The notes: generated by a model not told the origin, from the letters alone. A stretch of 23,978 nucleotides of DNA from Thermoplasmata archaeon (GCA_030038885.1 JASHQY010000157.1:1-23978); one strand, 5' to 3'; positions 6,307 through 13,923 are shown, counted from the first letter of the stretch. Program-made: numbers and translations.

Positions 6307-8025
6307 CACGGAGGGAGGGGACTCCTCGGACATGGCCGTGTCGGTCACCGGGGTCGCCCGGTGGCGCACCCGGACCGCGAGGCCGCGGTCGAGCGCGGTC
6401 ATCAGCGGGCCGGGGAGGACCGCCTCGCCGACCCCGGCGAGGACCCCCTGCCGGAGGAGCACGACGCTGTCGCCGACGCGGATCTCGGGATCGGCCCCGC
6501 GGACCCCCGGCGCGAAGAGGTCGCCGGCGAGCGAGAGCGTCGGATCGACCTCGACCGCGAGCGGGGGGGACGGGACGAGGCGGTGGGCCCCCGCGACCGT
6601 GAGGTGGAGGAGCCCGCGCTCCTCCCGCCACGTCGCGAGATCGGAGCGCCCGTCGGTCACGCGCTGGAACCACGGCCGGCCGGCGAGGCGGAGAGGAGGC
6701 GCGAAGAGCCGGTCGGCGGCGGCCCGACCGAACTGGACGCTCGCGACCTCCCGAAGCTCCTCGCGCACGACCGCGAGCGGCCCGCCGGGGACCGCGGGGA
6801 CGTCCGCGAGCGCGTCCGTGAGCGCCGCGCGCAGCGCGCGGAGCGCGTCGGGCCCGGTCGTCCGGTCGTCCGGGCAGCTCCAGCGGACCTCGCTCCGCCC
6901 CTCGAGCGCGGGGCGCAGGAACGAGTACTCCCGGGGGTCGAGGTGGACGACGATCGCGCCGTACTCCCCGGTCGCGAGGAGGTGCCCGAGCCCCGCGACG
7001 ACCGCCTCCCGCTCGGGGTCGAGCCAGTCGCCCGTCACGGGGATGTCGTAGTGCCGGGCGGGCGGCAGGTCCTCGAGCTCCTGCGGGACGAGCCCGATCG
7101 GCGAGCTCACCGAGACGACGTGCAGGCGCTCGACCGCGCGCAGCCCCTCCCAGGCGCTCGCGAACCGTCGGTGCGAGCGGGAGCGGCGGTACGGCTTGGT
7201 CCGGGAGCACGGGACCAGCAGGAGGACCCGCTTCGACGGCGGCGGGCGGTACCGCTCGAGGAGCCGCCGCCGGAAGCGCGCCATCTCGGGCCGGCGCATC
7301 GCCTCGAGCACGACGTACCCCCGCACCCCGTCGCCGACGACGGGGGTGCGCTCGTCGAGGAGCGGGGCGAGCTCCCGGTCGGCGTAGCGGAGCATCTCGG
7401 CGAGCGCCGGCTCCGCCGGCAGCCGGGATTCGACCAGCTCGCGCAGCCGGCCCACGCGGGCGGCCGTGCGGGTCTCCGCGAGGGCCCGGCGGTAGGCGAA
7501 GCCCGTGTGGGCGGCGAGCGGGCCGGCGGGCGTCGCGCGGCAGGCCTCGCACGGGCAGAGGCCCTCCGCGCGCGCGGCCTCCCGATCGAGCGTCCCGAAC
7601 GTCGGGTCCAGGTACTCCCCCCGGGCCGCCGCGTAGTCGCCCTCGGTCGTGTCGACCAGGTCGACCCCGAGGTACGCCAGCAGGGGGATCCGGTGCGGCA
7701 TGGCGACCCGGGGCGCCCACAGCACCGGCGCGGCGCCGTAGACCCGGCGGAGGTCCGCGAGCGCGCGGACGAACGGTGCGCCGTCGGCCCACAGCGCCCG
7801 CGCGTTCCCGAGCACGAGGAGCTCGGGGCGGGCGGCGCGATCGAGCGGCTCCATCGCCGGCCCGAGCGGCGCGTGGACCAGCACCGCGTGGGGGCCCACC
7901 GGGACGCCGGCGCTCGGCGCTCCGGTGATCTCGGGAGCGAGGATCGGGAATGGGAGCTCGAGCTCCTCGGCCCCGTCGTCGAGCACGAGTCGTCGGACGC
8001 CGGCCGGCGAGGGGACGTGCCGCAC
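6286..8025 (-). CDS. arcS: Archaeosine synthase ArcS (TgtA2), probably extending further upstream
   Basis: This enzyme family converts preQ0 at position 15 of archaeal tRNA to archaeosine, following base exchange by the separate tRNA-guanine transglycosylase. From the GTG at 8025 it has 579 residues. The N-terminal part is a degenerate TGT-like barrel with a CPCEAC cysteine cluster (157-162). The ArcS core motif is PCSRTKPYRRSRSH (272-285), and a C-terminal PUA-type RNA-binding domain covers about 505-570. Only the GTG at 8025 is available as a standard start. However, the same frame continues upstream to about 8145 with what looks like the missing N-terminus (VGAARVGPL, VPTPGLLEAA), where no ATG, GTG or TTG exists. 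The stop codon lies inside the D-loop of tRNA-Val. The partner tgtA is not in this window. Confidence 0.88.
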   Translation of the reverse strand: MRHVPSPAGVRRLVLDDGAEELELPFPILAPEITGAPSAGVPVGPHAVLVHAPLGPAMEPLDRAARPELLVLGNARALWADGAPFVRALADLRRVYGAAPVLWAPRVAMPHRIPLLAYLGVDLVDTTEGDYAAARGEYLDPTFGTLDREAARAEGLCPCEACRATPAGPLAAHTGFAYRRALAETRTAARVGRLRELVESRLPAEPALAEMLRYADRELAPLLDERTPVVGDGVRGYVVLEAMRRPEMARFRRRLLERYRPPPSKRVLLLVPCSRTKPYRRSRSHRRFASAWEGLRAVERLHVVSVSSPIGLVPQELEDLPPARHYDIPVTGDWLDPEREAVVAGLGHLLATGEYGAIVVHLDPREYSFLRPALEGRSEVRWSCPDDRTTGPDALRALRAALTDALADVPAVPGGPLAVVREELREVASVQFGRAAADRLFAPPLRLAGRPWFQRVTDGRSDLATWREERGLLHLTVAGAHRLVPSPPLAVEVDPTLSLAGDLFAPGVRGADPEIRVGDSVVLLRQGVLAGVGEAVLPGPLMTALDRGLAVRVRHRATPVTDTAMSEESPPSVGPVVQR

Positions 8026-8145
8026 CCGGAGCCGGGGCGCGTCGGTGGGATCCGGGGCGGCCTCGAGGAGCCCCGGGGTCGGGACGGTCAGCGGCCCGAC
8101 CCGGGCCGCGCCGACGAGCGCGAGCCCGTCGAGATGCTCGACCGT
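8026..8145 (-). other. Probable upstream extension of arcS without a standard start codon
   Basis: The arcS frame is open here and encodes about 40 residues, including HLDGLALVGAARVGPL and TVPTPGLLEAA. These resemble the usual start of ArcS/TGT-like proteins (DG-x-aRxG, then TP-x-LL). On the minus strand there is no ATG, GTG or TTG in any frame between 8026 and 8182. An in-frame ACG at 8145 stands where a Met would be expected. Possible explanations are a non-canonical start, a base change or indel in the sequence, or real truncation. Confidence 0.5.
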
Positions 8146-8182
8146 GCGACGCGCGGACGTGGCCCGGGCTCCGGGGCGCGGG

Positions 8183-8536
8183 CTAGCCGCCGCCCGGGGA
8201 CTTCCCGCTCTTGCGGCGGGGATGGGCCGCGGTCGTCGCCGGGAAGAACGCCTGCCACGCGGAGAGCAGCGCCTCGCGCCGTTCGGCGCCCGCCTCGGAG
8301 CGGCCCCGCTTGCCGAAGAGCGGGTCGTGGGTCTCTCGGACCTCCCGGAGGAACTCCGCCGGGTTCTCGCTCGCCTTCTCGAACCCGTAGAGGATCAGCT
8401 GGCGCAGGAAGCTCGACTGGCCGCGCCATCCGATCCGCCGGCGCACCGCCGGGTTCAGGTGGCGCTTCGCGAGCCGCCAGACCTCGTTCGTCGTGTGGTG
8501 GTCCCGGGCCGAGAGGCCGATCATCACCTGGGGCAT
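8183..8536 (-). CDS. Small conserved-looking protein of unknown function
   Basis: A 117-residue protein that I do not recognise. The N-terminal 70 residues are compact, with aromatic and basic residues (HHTTNEVWRLAKRH, then SSFLRQLILYGFEKA at about 41-55). The second segment is reminiscent of the helix of a ribbon-helix-helix or similar DNA-binding protein, but this is weak. The C-terminal tail, from about 103, is basic and low-complexity. The ATG at 8536 was chosen; a Met four codons later is an alternative. A candidate TATA box, CTAAATCG on the minus strand, lies about 33 bases upstream. It lies directly upstream of arcS on the same strand. Confidence 0.6.
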   Translation of the reverse strand: MPQVMIGLSARDHHTTNEVWRLAKRHLNPAVRRRIGWRGQSSFLRQLILYGFEKASENPAEFLREVRETHDPLFGKRGRSEAGAERREALLSAWQAFFPATTAAHPRRKSGKSPGGG

Positions 8537-8564
8537 ACCGATCGCGGGCGACCACTCGGCCCGC

Positions 8565-8573
8565 CGATTTAGC
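8565..8573 (-). promoter_or_regulatory. TATA-like element upstream of small unknown gene
   Basis: The minus strand reads GCTAAATCG about 33 bases before the ATG at 8536, in the short gap after ubiA. It is a moderate match to an archaeal TATA box and could drive the small gene and arcS. Confidence 0.4.
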
Positions 8574-8592
8574 GTTCCGGGCTCGGGGGGGG

Positions 8593-9495
8593 TCACGGGA
8601 TCCCGTGCCCGATCCCGACCGAGCCGAGCGGGAGGAACACCGCGAGGACGACCCCGGCGAGGTAGATCGCGCCCAGCGCGAAGTGGCGCTCGAACGGCAC
8701 CCGGGTCGCGGTCGGCTGCCGGACCAGCGCCCGGTCCCCGATCGCCGCGAGGCCGGCCATCGCGACGAGCGCGCCGAAGTACGCCGGTCCGAGCCCGATC
8801 GCGAGCCCGAACAGCGCGAGCAGCCCGAGGGCGAGCGCGTGCAGCGCCGGGACGAGCCGGGCGGAGCGCGCGGCGCCGAGGCGCACCGGCACCGAGAAGA
8901 GCCCGAGCGCGCGATCGCTCTCGAGGTCGCCGAGGCTGTGGATCGTCTCGAACGACGTGCCCCACGCGAGCAGCCCGCCGACCGCGAGCAGGACCGGGAG
9001 CGGGAGCGCCCCCCGGACCGCGATGTAGACCGCGGCGGGCGTGATCGCCTCGACGAGCCCGAGGAACGCGGTCGTGAACGACGTGACCCGCTTCGTGTAG
9101 CTGTAGCCGAGCACGAGCGCGAGCGCGATCGGAGCGAGCACGAACGCGAGGGGGTTGAGGAAGTACGCCGCCGCGACGAGGACCGCCGCGTTCGCCGCGC
9201 AGAACCCGAGGGCGAACGCGGACGAGCCCCGCCCGGCGGCGAGCAGCCGGCCGCTCGTGCGCGGGTTGCGGGCGTCGAGCGCGCGGTCCGCCCACCGATT
9301 GAAGCTGTGCCCCGCGTTGCGGGCCGCGACGAACGCGACCACGACCAGCGCGAACGTCCGCAGGCTCGGAAGACCGTCCGCGGCCAGCACGAGGAATGCG
9401 AGCGCGAACGGGAGGTTCAGCCCGAGGTTCTGGATCTCGAGGAACCGGCCGAGCTCGCGCGCGCGCGGTGCCGGCGGGGGGCGCGCCGCGCTCAC
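8593..9495 (-). CDS. ubiA: UbiA-family prenyltransferase
   Basis: A 300-residue polytopic membrane protein, with about eight or nine hydrophobic segments, of the UbiA aromatic prenyltransferase superfamily. The first Asp-rich motif is NRWADRALD followed by ARNPRT (66-80), and the second is SLGDLESDRALG (187-198). Both bind Mg-prenyl diphosphate. NRWxDRxxDxxNPRT is typical of the 4-hydroxybenzoate/menaquinone-type branch rather than the archaeal lipid GGGP synthase branch. The GTG start overlaps the ubiD stop as GTGA, so the two genes are translationally coupled. The likely role is attachment of a prenyl chain to a quinone precursor in the membrane, with UbiD removing the carboxylate. The exact quinone cannot be read from the sequence. 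Confidence 0.9.
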   Translation of the reverse strand: MSAARPPPAPRARELGRFLEIQNLGLNLPFALAFLVLAADGLPSLRTFALVVVAFVAARNAGHSFNRWADRALDARNPRTSGRLLAAGRGSSAFALGFCAANAAVLVAAAYFLNPLAFVLAPIALALVLGYSYTKRVTSFTTAFLGLVEAITPAAVYIAVRGALPLPVLLAVGGLLAWGTSFETIHSLGDLESDRALGLFSVPVRLGAARSARLVPALHALALGLLALFGLAIGLGPAYFGALVAMAGLAAIGDRALVRQPTATRVPFERHFALGAIYLAGVVLAVFLPLGSVGIGHGIP

Positions 9496-10979
9496 CGCTC
9501 GGCCCGGCCGAGGAGCCGTGCGAGCACCGGGTCGGCCCGGATCACCTCGTCCGCGGCGCGGGCCGCGGCCGCGTCCGAGCGGATCTCCTCGGGCCAGGGG
9601 CGGGGGAACCCGTCCTCCGGCCCCTTTCGGGTCGCGTCGATCCCGACCTTCCCGCCCAAGTTCGGCACCGGGTTCGAGATCGAGAGCTGGTCGACCGGCC
9701 CCTGCACGAGCTCGAGGTCGCGCGCCGGGTCGGCCTGGAGCCCGACGCGGTAGAGGACCTCGGAGAGGTCGTGCACGTCGACGTCCGCGTCGACGACGAT
9801 GAGGTAGCGCACGAACATCATCTGGCCGAGCCCCCAGAGCGCGTGCATGACCTTGCGCGGGTGATCGGGGTAGGACTTGCGGATCGCGACGATCCCGACG
9901 TTGATGAACAGTCCCGCCTCGGGCAGGTCGAGGTCGACGACCTCGGGGAGGACGAGCCGGACCACCGGGAGGAAGATCCGCTCGACCGCCTTGCCGAGGA
10001 CCGCGTCCTCCGTCGGCGGCTTGCCGGTGACGGTCGCGAGGTAGACCGGCCGCTCGCGGTGCGTGATCCGGACGACGTGGAAGACCGGGAACGGCTCGGG
10101 GGCGGAGTAGTAGCCCGTGTGGTCGCCGAAGGGGCCCTCGATCCGCCGCTCCGCGGGATCGACGTAGCCCTCGAGCACGATCTCGGCCTGCGCGGGCACC
10201 TCGAGGTCGACCGAGCGGGCGCGCACCAGCTCGACCGGCTCGGAGCGGAGGAACCCGGCGAACGCGAAGTTCGAGACCCCCTCGGGCACCGGCGCGAGCC
10301 CGGAGAAGACCGTCGCGGGGTCGGCGCCGATCACCGCCGCCACCGGCATCCGCTCTCCGCGGGCCGCCCACTTGCGGTAGTTGCTCGCGCCGACGCGGTG
10401 CACCTGGAAGTGCATCCCCAGCGTGTCGGGGCCGTACTGCTGCAGGCGGTAGATCCCGGCGTGCGTCGCCCCGGTCTCGGGGTCGGCGGTGACGACCACC
10501 GGGAACGTGATCGTCCGGCCGCCGTCCTTCGGCCAGCACTTCAGGATCGGGAGTCGGTCCAGGTCGACCGTCGGCTCCTCGACCTCCTGGACCGGGCCCG
10601 AGCGCACGCGGCGGGGAGCGAGCGCGCGCAGCGTCGAGAGCGTGTCGATCGTCCCGGAGAGATCGCGCACCGCGCCGACGAGGCCGGCGGGGGGCCGCAG
10701 CTGCACGAGCCGGGCGATCCGCTCCGCGACCGCGTCGACGCGCTCCGCGTCGAGCGCGAGCGCGATCCGGCGGAGCGAGCCCATGAGGTTCGTGACGACC
10801 GGCATCGCGGCCCCGGGCACGCGCTCGAAGAGGAGCGCCGGCCCGTCGGCCCGGAGCACCCGCTGGGTCACCTCGGTGATCTCGAGGTCCCGGGACACCG
10901 GTCGGGAGATCCGCACGAGGTCGCCCTGCGCTTCGAGGCGGGCGAGGAACTCGCCGAGGCTCCGGAACGGCACGGGCAT
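9492..10979 (-). CDS. ubiD: UbiD-family decarboxylase
   Basis: A 495-residue member of the UbiD family of prenylated-FMN-dependent (de)carboxylases, close in length to bacterial UbiD. The family signature EGPFGDHTGYY, with the catalytic acidic residue, is at 281-291. The prFMN/metal-binding region THAGIYRLQ lies at about 172-180, and NVGIVAIRKSYPDH marks the C-terminal core. It is first in an operon with ubiA (4-base overlap), which favours quinone precursor decarboxylation. Archaea also use a UbiD homologue, anhydromevalonate phosphate decarboxylase, in isoprenoid synthesis; the ubiA partner and length make that less likely here. The flavin prenyltransferase UbiX is not in this window. The ATG at 10979 has a TATA box at 10996-11003. 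Confidence 0.92.
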   Translation of the reverse strand: MPVPFRSLGEFLARLEAQGDLVRISRPVSRDLEITEVTQRVLRADGPALLFERVPGAAMPVVTNLMGSLRRIALALDAERVDAVAERIARLVQLRPPAGLVGAVRDLSGTIDTLSTLRALAPRRVRSGPVQEVEEPTVDLDRLPILKCWPKDGGRTITFPVVVTADPETGATHAGIYRLQQYGPDTLGMHFQVHRVGASNYRKWAARGERMPVAAVIGADPATVFSGLAPVPEGVSNFAFAGFLRSEPVELVRARSVDLEVPAQAEIVLEGYVDPAERRIEGPFGDHTGYYSAPEPFPVFHVVRITHRERPVYLATVTGKPPTEDAVLGKAVERIFLPVVRLVLPEVVDLDLPEAGLFINVGIVAIRKSYPDHPRKVMHALWGLGQMMFVRYLIVVDADVDVHDLSEVLYRVGLQADPARDLELVQGPVDQLSISNPVPNLGGKVGIDATRKGPEDGFPRPWPEEIRSDAAAARAADEVIRADPVLARLLGRAER

Positions 10980-10995
10980 CGGCGAGCCGCCCCGC

Positions 10996-11003
10996 TTATT
11001 TAA
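10996..11003 (-). promoter_or_regulatory. TATA box of ubiD-ubiA operon
   Basis: The minus strand reads TTAAATAA, a good archaeal TATA box, with its upstream edge 24 bases from the ubiD ATG at 10979. The mRNA would be leaderless or nearly so. Confidence 0.6.
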
Positions 11004-11024
11004 CCGACCGAACCCCGGCCGCGC

Positions 11025-11042
11025 AGGTTCATATCGGAACCT
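11025..11042. promoter_or_regulatory. Inverted repeat enclosing the TATA-like element of the HTH_10 gene
   Basis: Perfect 6-base arms AGGTTC (11025-11030) and GAACCT (11037-11042) flank ATATCG. The enclosed element is about 27 bases before the ATG at 11060, where a TATA box for a leaderless transcript is expected. A dimeric regulator bound here would block TBP. Autoregulation by the HTH protein encoded downstream is a reasonable guess. Confidence 0.5.
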
Positions 11043-11059
11043 CGGTGTGCCCCGCTCGC

Positions 11060-11794
11060 ATGCAGTCCCTCACGCTCGAGTTCCGGTCCGAGGACCTCGC
11101 GCTCCTCGGCCTGCTGCCCCCGGGGCTCTTCGCGAAGTACGAGGAGATCGAGCTGCTCGAGACGCTGCGGCTCGAGCAGGGCTGGCGCCTCCAGCTGTTG
11201 CGCGTGCGGCGGCGCGGCCCCCTGCGGACCGCGGGCGAGCTCGAGCGCGAATCGCGGCGGATCCGCTCGCTCTACGGCCTCGAGAGCTTCGAGCTCGTCG
11301 AGCGGCGCCCGAGGACCCGGGACTACATCGTGCTCGTCCGCCAGCGGAACCCCGAACGGCTGCGGCGCCTGCTCGCCCTCGCGGGCGGCGAGGTCGCCCC
11401 GACCGCGCCGTTCCGGCTGAACGCCGAGAAGGTCGTCGCGTCCTTCCGGGGCGAGGAGCGGGCCCTGCGCCGCGTGCTGAAGCGCCTCGACCGCGAGGAG
11501 TTCCCGTACCGCATCCTCCGCGCGTCCGGTCACCCCTTCGTGCCGGGGGAGGCGTCCCCGCTCCTGACCCCGCTCCAGGCCCAGCTGATCGCGCGGGCCT
11601 GGGTCCTCGGCTACTACGCGGTGCCCCGGCGGATCACGCTGAGCCGCCTCGCGCGCCAGTCCGGTCGCAGCGCGCCCGGGCTCGGGAAGGTGCTGCGCCG
11701 CGCCGAGGGCCGGCTGGTCGCGCGGTGGCTCGCCGCCGAGGGGTCCGGCGCCGAGGATGCGCTCGCGCCGGGCGCATCGGCGCGGGAATCGTAA
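11060..11794 (+). CDS. Bacterio-opsin-activator-type HTH (HTH_10) transcription regulator
   Basis: A 244-residue protein whose C-terminal part (169-220) matches the HTH_10 domain found in haloarchaeal bacterio-opsin activator-like regulators. It reads LTPLQAQLIARAWVLGYY, then VPRRITLSRLARQSGRSA with a terminal VLRRAEGRLV. The first 165 residues are a ligand or partner domain with no recognisable motif; they lack the GAF and PAS domains of large Bat proteins. The ATG at 11060 is preferred over an upstream in-frame GTG at 11045, because the TATA-like element lies 27 bases before it. It is likely a DNA-binding regulator; its targets are unknown. It precedes dut by a short gap. Confidence 0.85.
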   Translation: MQSLTLEFRSEDLALLGLLPPGLFAKYEEIELLETLRLEQGWRLQLLRVRRRGPLRTAGELERESRRIRSLYGLESFELVERRPRTRDYIVLVRQRNPERLRRLLALAGGEVAPTAPFRLNAEKVVASFRGEERALRRVLKRLDREEFPYRILRASGHPFVPGEASPLLTPLQAQLIARAWVLGYYAVPRRITLSRLARQSGRSAPGLGKVLRRAEGRLVARWLAAEGSGAEDALAPGASARES

Positions 11795-11797
11795 AGA
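11789..11797 (+). promoter_or_regulatory. TATA-like element of dut
   Basis: TCGTAAAGA lies across the stop codon of the HTH gene, centred about 26 bases before the dut GTG at 11820. This spacing fits a leaderless dut transcript separate from the upstream gene. Confidence 0.4.
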
Positions 11798-11819
11798 GCG
11801 GGTCCCGTTCCCGGGGCCC

Positions 11820-12263
11820 GTGCCCCGTCCGCAGCGCGCCGTGTCGGTCGAGCGCGTGGAGGGGGCGACGCCGATCCGGCTCCCGGCCCGGGCGACCCGC
11901 GGGTCGGCGTGCTTCGACCTCGCCGCGGCGGAGGCGGTGGTGCTCGCGCGCGGCCGGGTGACCCTCGTGCGGACCGGGCTCCGGATGCGGGCGCCCCCGG
12001 GGACCTTCCTCGAGGTCCGGCCCCGCAGCGGGCTCAGCACGCGGGGCGTGCTGATGGTCAACGCGCCGGGGACGATCGACCGGGACTACTCCGGCGAGGT
12101 GCGCGTGCCCCTGACGTACCTGTTCGACGGCTCGTACGCGATCGGGGTCGGGGACCGGATCGGCCAGGTGCGGATCGTGCCGGACCTGCCGGCCCGGTTC
12201 CGGATCCGCCGGGTCCGGCCGGTCGCGACCCGCCGCGGCGGGTTCGGGAGCACCGGGCGGTAG
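11820..12263 (+). CDS. dut: dUTPase (dUTP diphosphatase), trimeric type
   Basis: A 147-residue protein with all five motifs of trimeric dUTPases in order: GSACFDLAA (28-36), RPRSGL (67-72), GTIDRDYSGE (84-93), GDRIGQ (111-116) and the C-terminal arm RRGGFGSTG (138-146). It hydrolyses dUTP to dUMP and diphosphate, keeping uracil out of DNA and supplying dUMP. The complete glycine-rich fifth motif favours dUTPase over a mono-functional dCTP deaminase. The GTG at 11820 is chosen because of the TATA-like element 26 bases upstream; a second GTG at 11841 is possible. Its stop codon forms one end of a palindrome shared with the convergent helicase gene. Confidence 0.92.
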   Translation: MPRPQRAVSVERVEGATPIRLPARATRGSACFDLAAAEAVVLARGRVTLVRTGLRMRAPPGTFLEVRPRSGLSTRGVLMVNAPGTIDRDYSGEVRVPLTYLFDGSYAIGVGDRIGQVRIVPDLPARFRIRRVRPVATRRGGFGSTGR

Positions 12264-12274
12264 CCGCGCGGCTA
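12261..12274. terminator. Palindrome containing both stop codons of convergent dut and helicase genes
   Basis: A perfect 14-base palindrome, TAGCCGCGCGGCTA. Its left TAG is the dut stop and its right end is the reverse complement of the helicase stop. It could act as a short two-way hairpin at the end of both messages. There is no T-run, so termination activity is uncertain. Confidence 0.35.
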
Positions 12275-13861
12275 CAGGGTCGTCTGCACGGTCTTCGGTC
12301 GGGGCGGCGCGAGTCCGTGGCCGGCGGCGGCGTCCGCCTCGACGGTCTCCAGCATCGAGTGCATCCGCCGCTCGCGCGCGGACGCCGCGCGGTGCATCCC
12401 GACGTCCCGCGTCCCCTCGGCGACGAGGACGAGGACCCGGCCGGTCCGGGCCCTCCCGGTGCGTCCGCGGCGCTGGATCGTGCGGATGACGTCCGGGATC
12501 GGCTCGTAGAAGACCACGAGGTCGGTCGCGGGGATGTCGAGCCCCTCCTCGGCGACCGAGGTCGCGACGAGGCAGTTGATCGTGCCCGAGCGGAAGGCGT
12601 CGAGGACCCGGACCTGCTCCCGCTGCGAGAGCCCGACGTCGTCGCCGTGGGTCGCCTGGCCGACGAACCGCGCCGGCCGGACCGCGGGGTCGTGGAGCCG
12701 CTCGAGCTCCTCGACCAGCCGGTCGATCGTGTCGCGGTACTGGCCGAAGACGATCACCCGCGCGTTCGGCTTCCCGTCGAGCTCCTCCGCCACGAGTCGG
12801 ACCGTCGTCGCGAGCTTCGGATGCTCCAGCGTGAGGCCGTCGAGCCGCCGCCGGACCTCGACGACGTCCGGATCGGAGAGGAACGCCCGCTGCGCCGGCG
12901 TCATGCGCTTCCCGGCGGGCGGCGTCTGCCGCCCCAGGAACTCCCGCAGCGAGTCGACGCCCTGGCTCTCGATCAGCTCGAGCGCGTGGAGGGTCTTCAT
13001 CGCGGCCGCCTGGGCGGTGACCGCCTTCCACAGGTTCGGGGCGCTCTCGCCGCTCGCCCGCGACCCCGCGATCCCGCGGCGCAGGGTCGCCCCGACGTCG
13101 AGCAGCGCGCGCCGACCGGTGTCGTTCCCCGAGAGGAGGCCGAGCCCCCGCAGGGTCTCGATCGGCCGGGCGGCCGCGGCACGGAGCCGGATCGCGAGGT
13201 CCTGGACCTCCGGCGGCATCGGCACCGAGACCGTCTCGACCCCGACCCCGTGGACGTACGGGACCACGTCCGGGCTGTGATCGGTGCGGTACTCGAACCG
13301 CTCGATCCCCAGATGGTTCCAGACCTCGCGGATCCGCGCGAGGCTCCCGCCGGGGGAGGCGGTCATCGCGAGGACCCGGGCCGGCGCGCGCTCGAGGTTC
13401 GCCCGGCCGATCGCGACGTAGGGGTAGTCCCCGACGGCGCGGTGCGCCTCGTCGAACACGAGGAGCGAGAACGTCGAGAGCGGGAACCCGCCCTCCGCGA
13501 GGTCGTTCGCGATCACCTGGGGGGTCGCGACCACGACCTGCGGCGGGTGCAGCAGGTCCGCCCGCCGCTCGGGCGGGATCGCCCCCGTGAGCGCGAGCGG
13601 TTCCGGAGCGAAGAGGGCCGCCGCGACGCTGCGCGCGTGCTGGACGACCAGCGGGCGGGTCGGGGCGAGGAACAGGATCGAGCGGGTCGGCTCCCGCAGG
13701 AGGAACTCGGCGATCACGCGGAGCGCGATCGCGGTCTTCCCGAGACCGGTCGGGAGCACGACGAGCGTGTTGTGCGCGACCGCGGTCGCCGCGATGCGCT
13801 CCTGGTAGAGGCGGTCGTCGAGGATCCCCGGGCGGACCCTCGGGTGCTCGACGGTCCCCAT
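12272..13861 (-). CDS. hef: Hef/FANCM-type superfamily 2 helicase without nuclease domain
   Basis: A 529-residue helicase. RecA domain 1 has Walker A LPTGLGKT (36-43), DEAH (137-140) followed by RAVGDYPYV, and TASPG (167-171). A helical insertion (about 205-340), typical of the Hef/FANCM/MDA5 group, separates it from RecA domain 2. That second domain has THGDDVGLSQREQ (404-416), EEGLDIP (438-444) and motif VI QRRGRTGR (463-470). These match archaeal Hef, which processes stalled replication forks. The XPF-type nuclease and HhH part of euryarchaeal Hef is absent: the protein stops about 60 residues after motif VI. The nuclease may be encoded elsewhere or lost. The start is ATG 13861. Confidence 0.9.
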   Translation of the reverse strand: MGTVEHPRVRPGILDDRLYQERIAATAVAHNTLVVLPTGLGKTAIALRVIAEFLLREPTRSILFLAPTRPLVVQHARSVAAALFAPEPLALTGAIPPERRADLLHPPQVVVATPQVIANDLAEGGFPLSTFSLLVFDEAHRAVGDYPYVAIGRANLERAPARVLAMTASPGGSLARIREVWNHLGIERFEYRTDHSPDVVPYVHGVGVETVSVPMPPEVQDLAIRLRAAAARPIETLRGLGLLSGNDTGRRALLDVGATLRRGIAGSRASGESAPNLWKAVTAQAAAMKTLHALELIESQGVDSLREFLGRQTPPAGKRMTPAQRAFLSDPDVVEVRRRLDGLTLEHPKLATTVRLVAEELDGKPNARVIVFGQYRDTIDRLVEELERLHDPAVRPARFVGQATHGDDVGLSQREQVRVLDAFRSGTINCLVATSVAEEGLDIPATDLVVFYEPIPDVIRTIQRRGRTGRARTGRVLVLVAEGTRDVGMHRAASARERRMHSMLETVEADAAAGHGLAPPRPKTVQTTL

Positions 13862-13885
13862 CGCCCGCGCGCTCGGGGTCCCGAG

Positions 13886-13909
13886 CGGTCGCGGCTTTAT
13901 TAGCGACCG
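13886..13909. promoter_or_regulatory. Inverted repeat enclosing a TATA box between helicase and glycosyltransferase genes
   Basis: Perfect 7-base arms CGGTCGC (13886-13892) and GCGACCG (13903-13909) flank the 10-base segment GGCTTTATTA. The enclosed TTTATTA is centred about 27 bases before the glycosyltransferase ATG at 13924. On the minus strand the same A/T block (TAATAAAG) lies about 37 bases from the helicase start. It could serve both divergent genes and be covered by one regulator. Confidence 0.5.
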
Positions 13910-13923
13910 TCTACGCGTCGGGA

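Noticed and set aside
6361..9753. Plus-strand open frame of about 1130 codons
   Set aside because: It is antisense to arcS, the small gene, ubiA and part of ubiD, with no domain and extreme Arg/Glu/Pro composition; a GC-driven shadow frame.
9492..10979. UbiD homologue as anhydromevalonate phosphate decarboxylase of the archaeal mevalonate pathway
   Set aside because: Length close to bacterial UbiD and translational coupling to ubiA favour a quinone role. It cannot be fully excluded from sequence alone.
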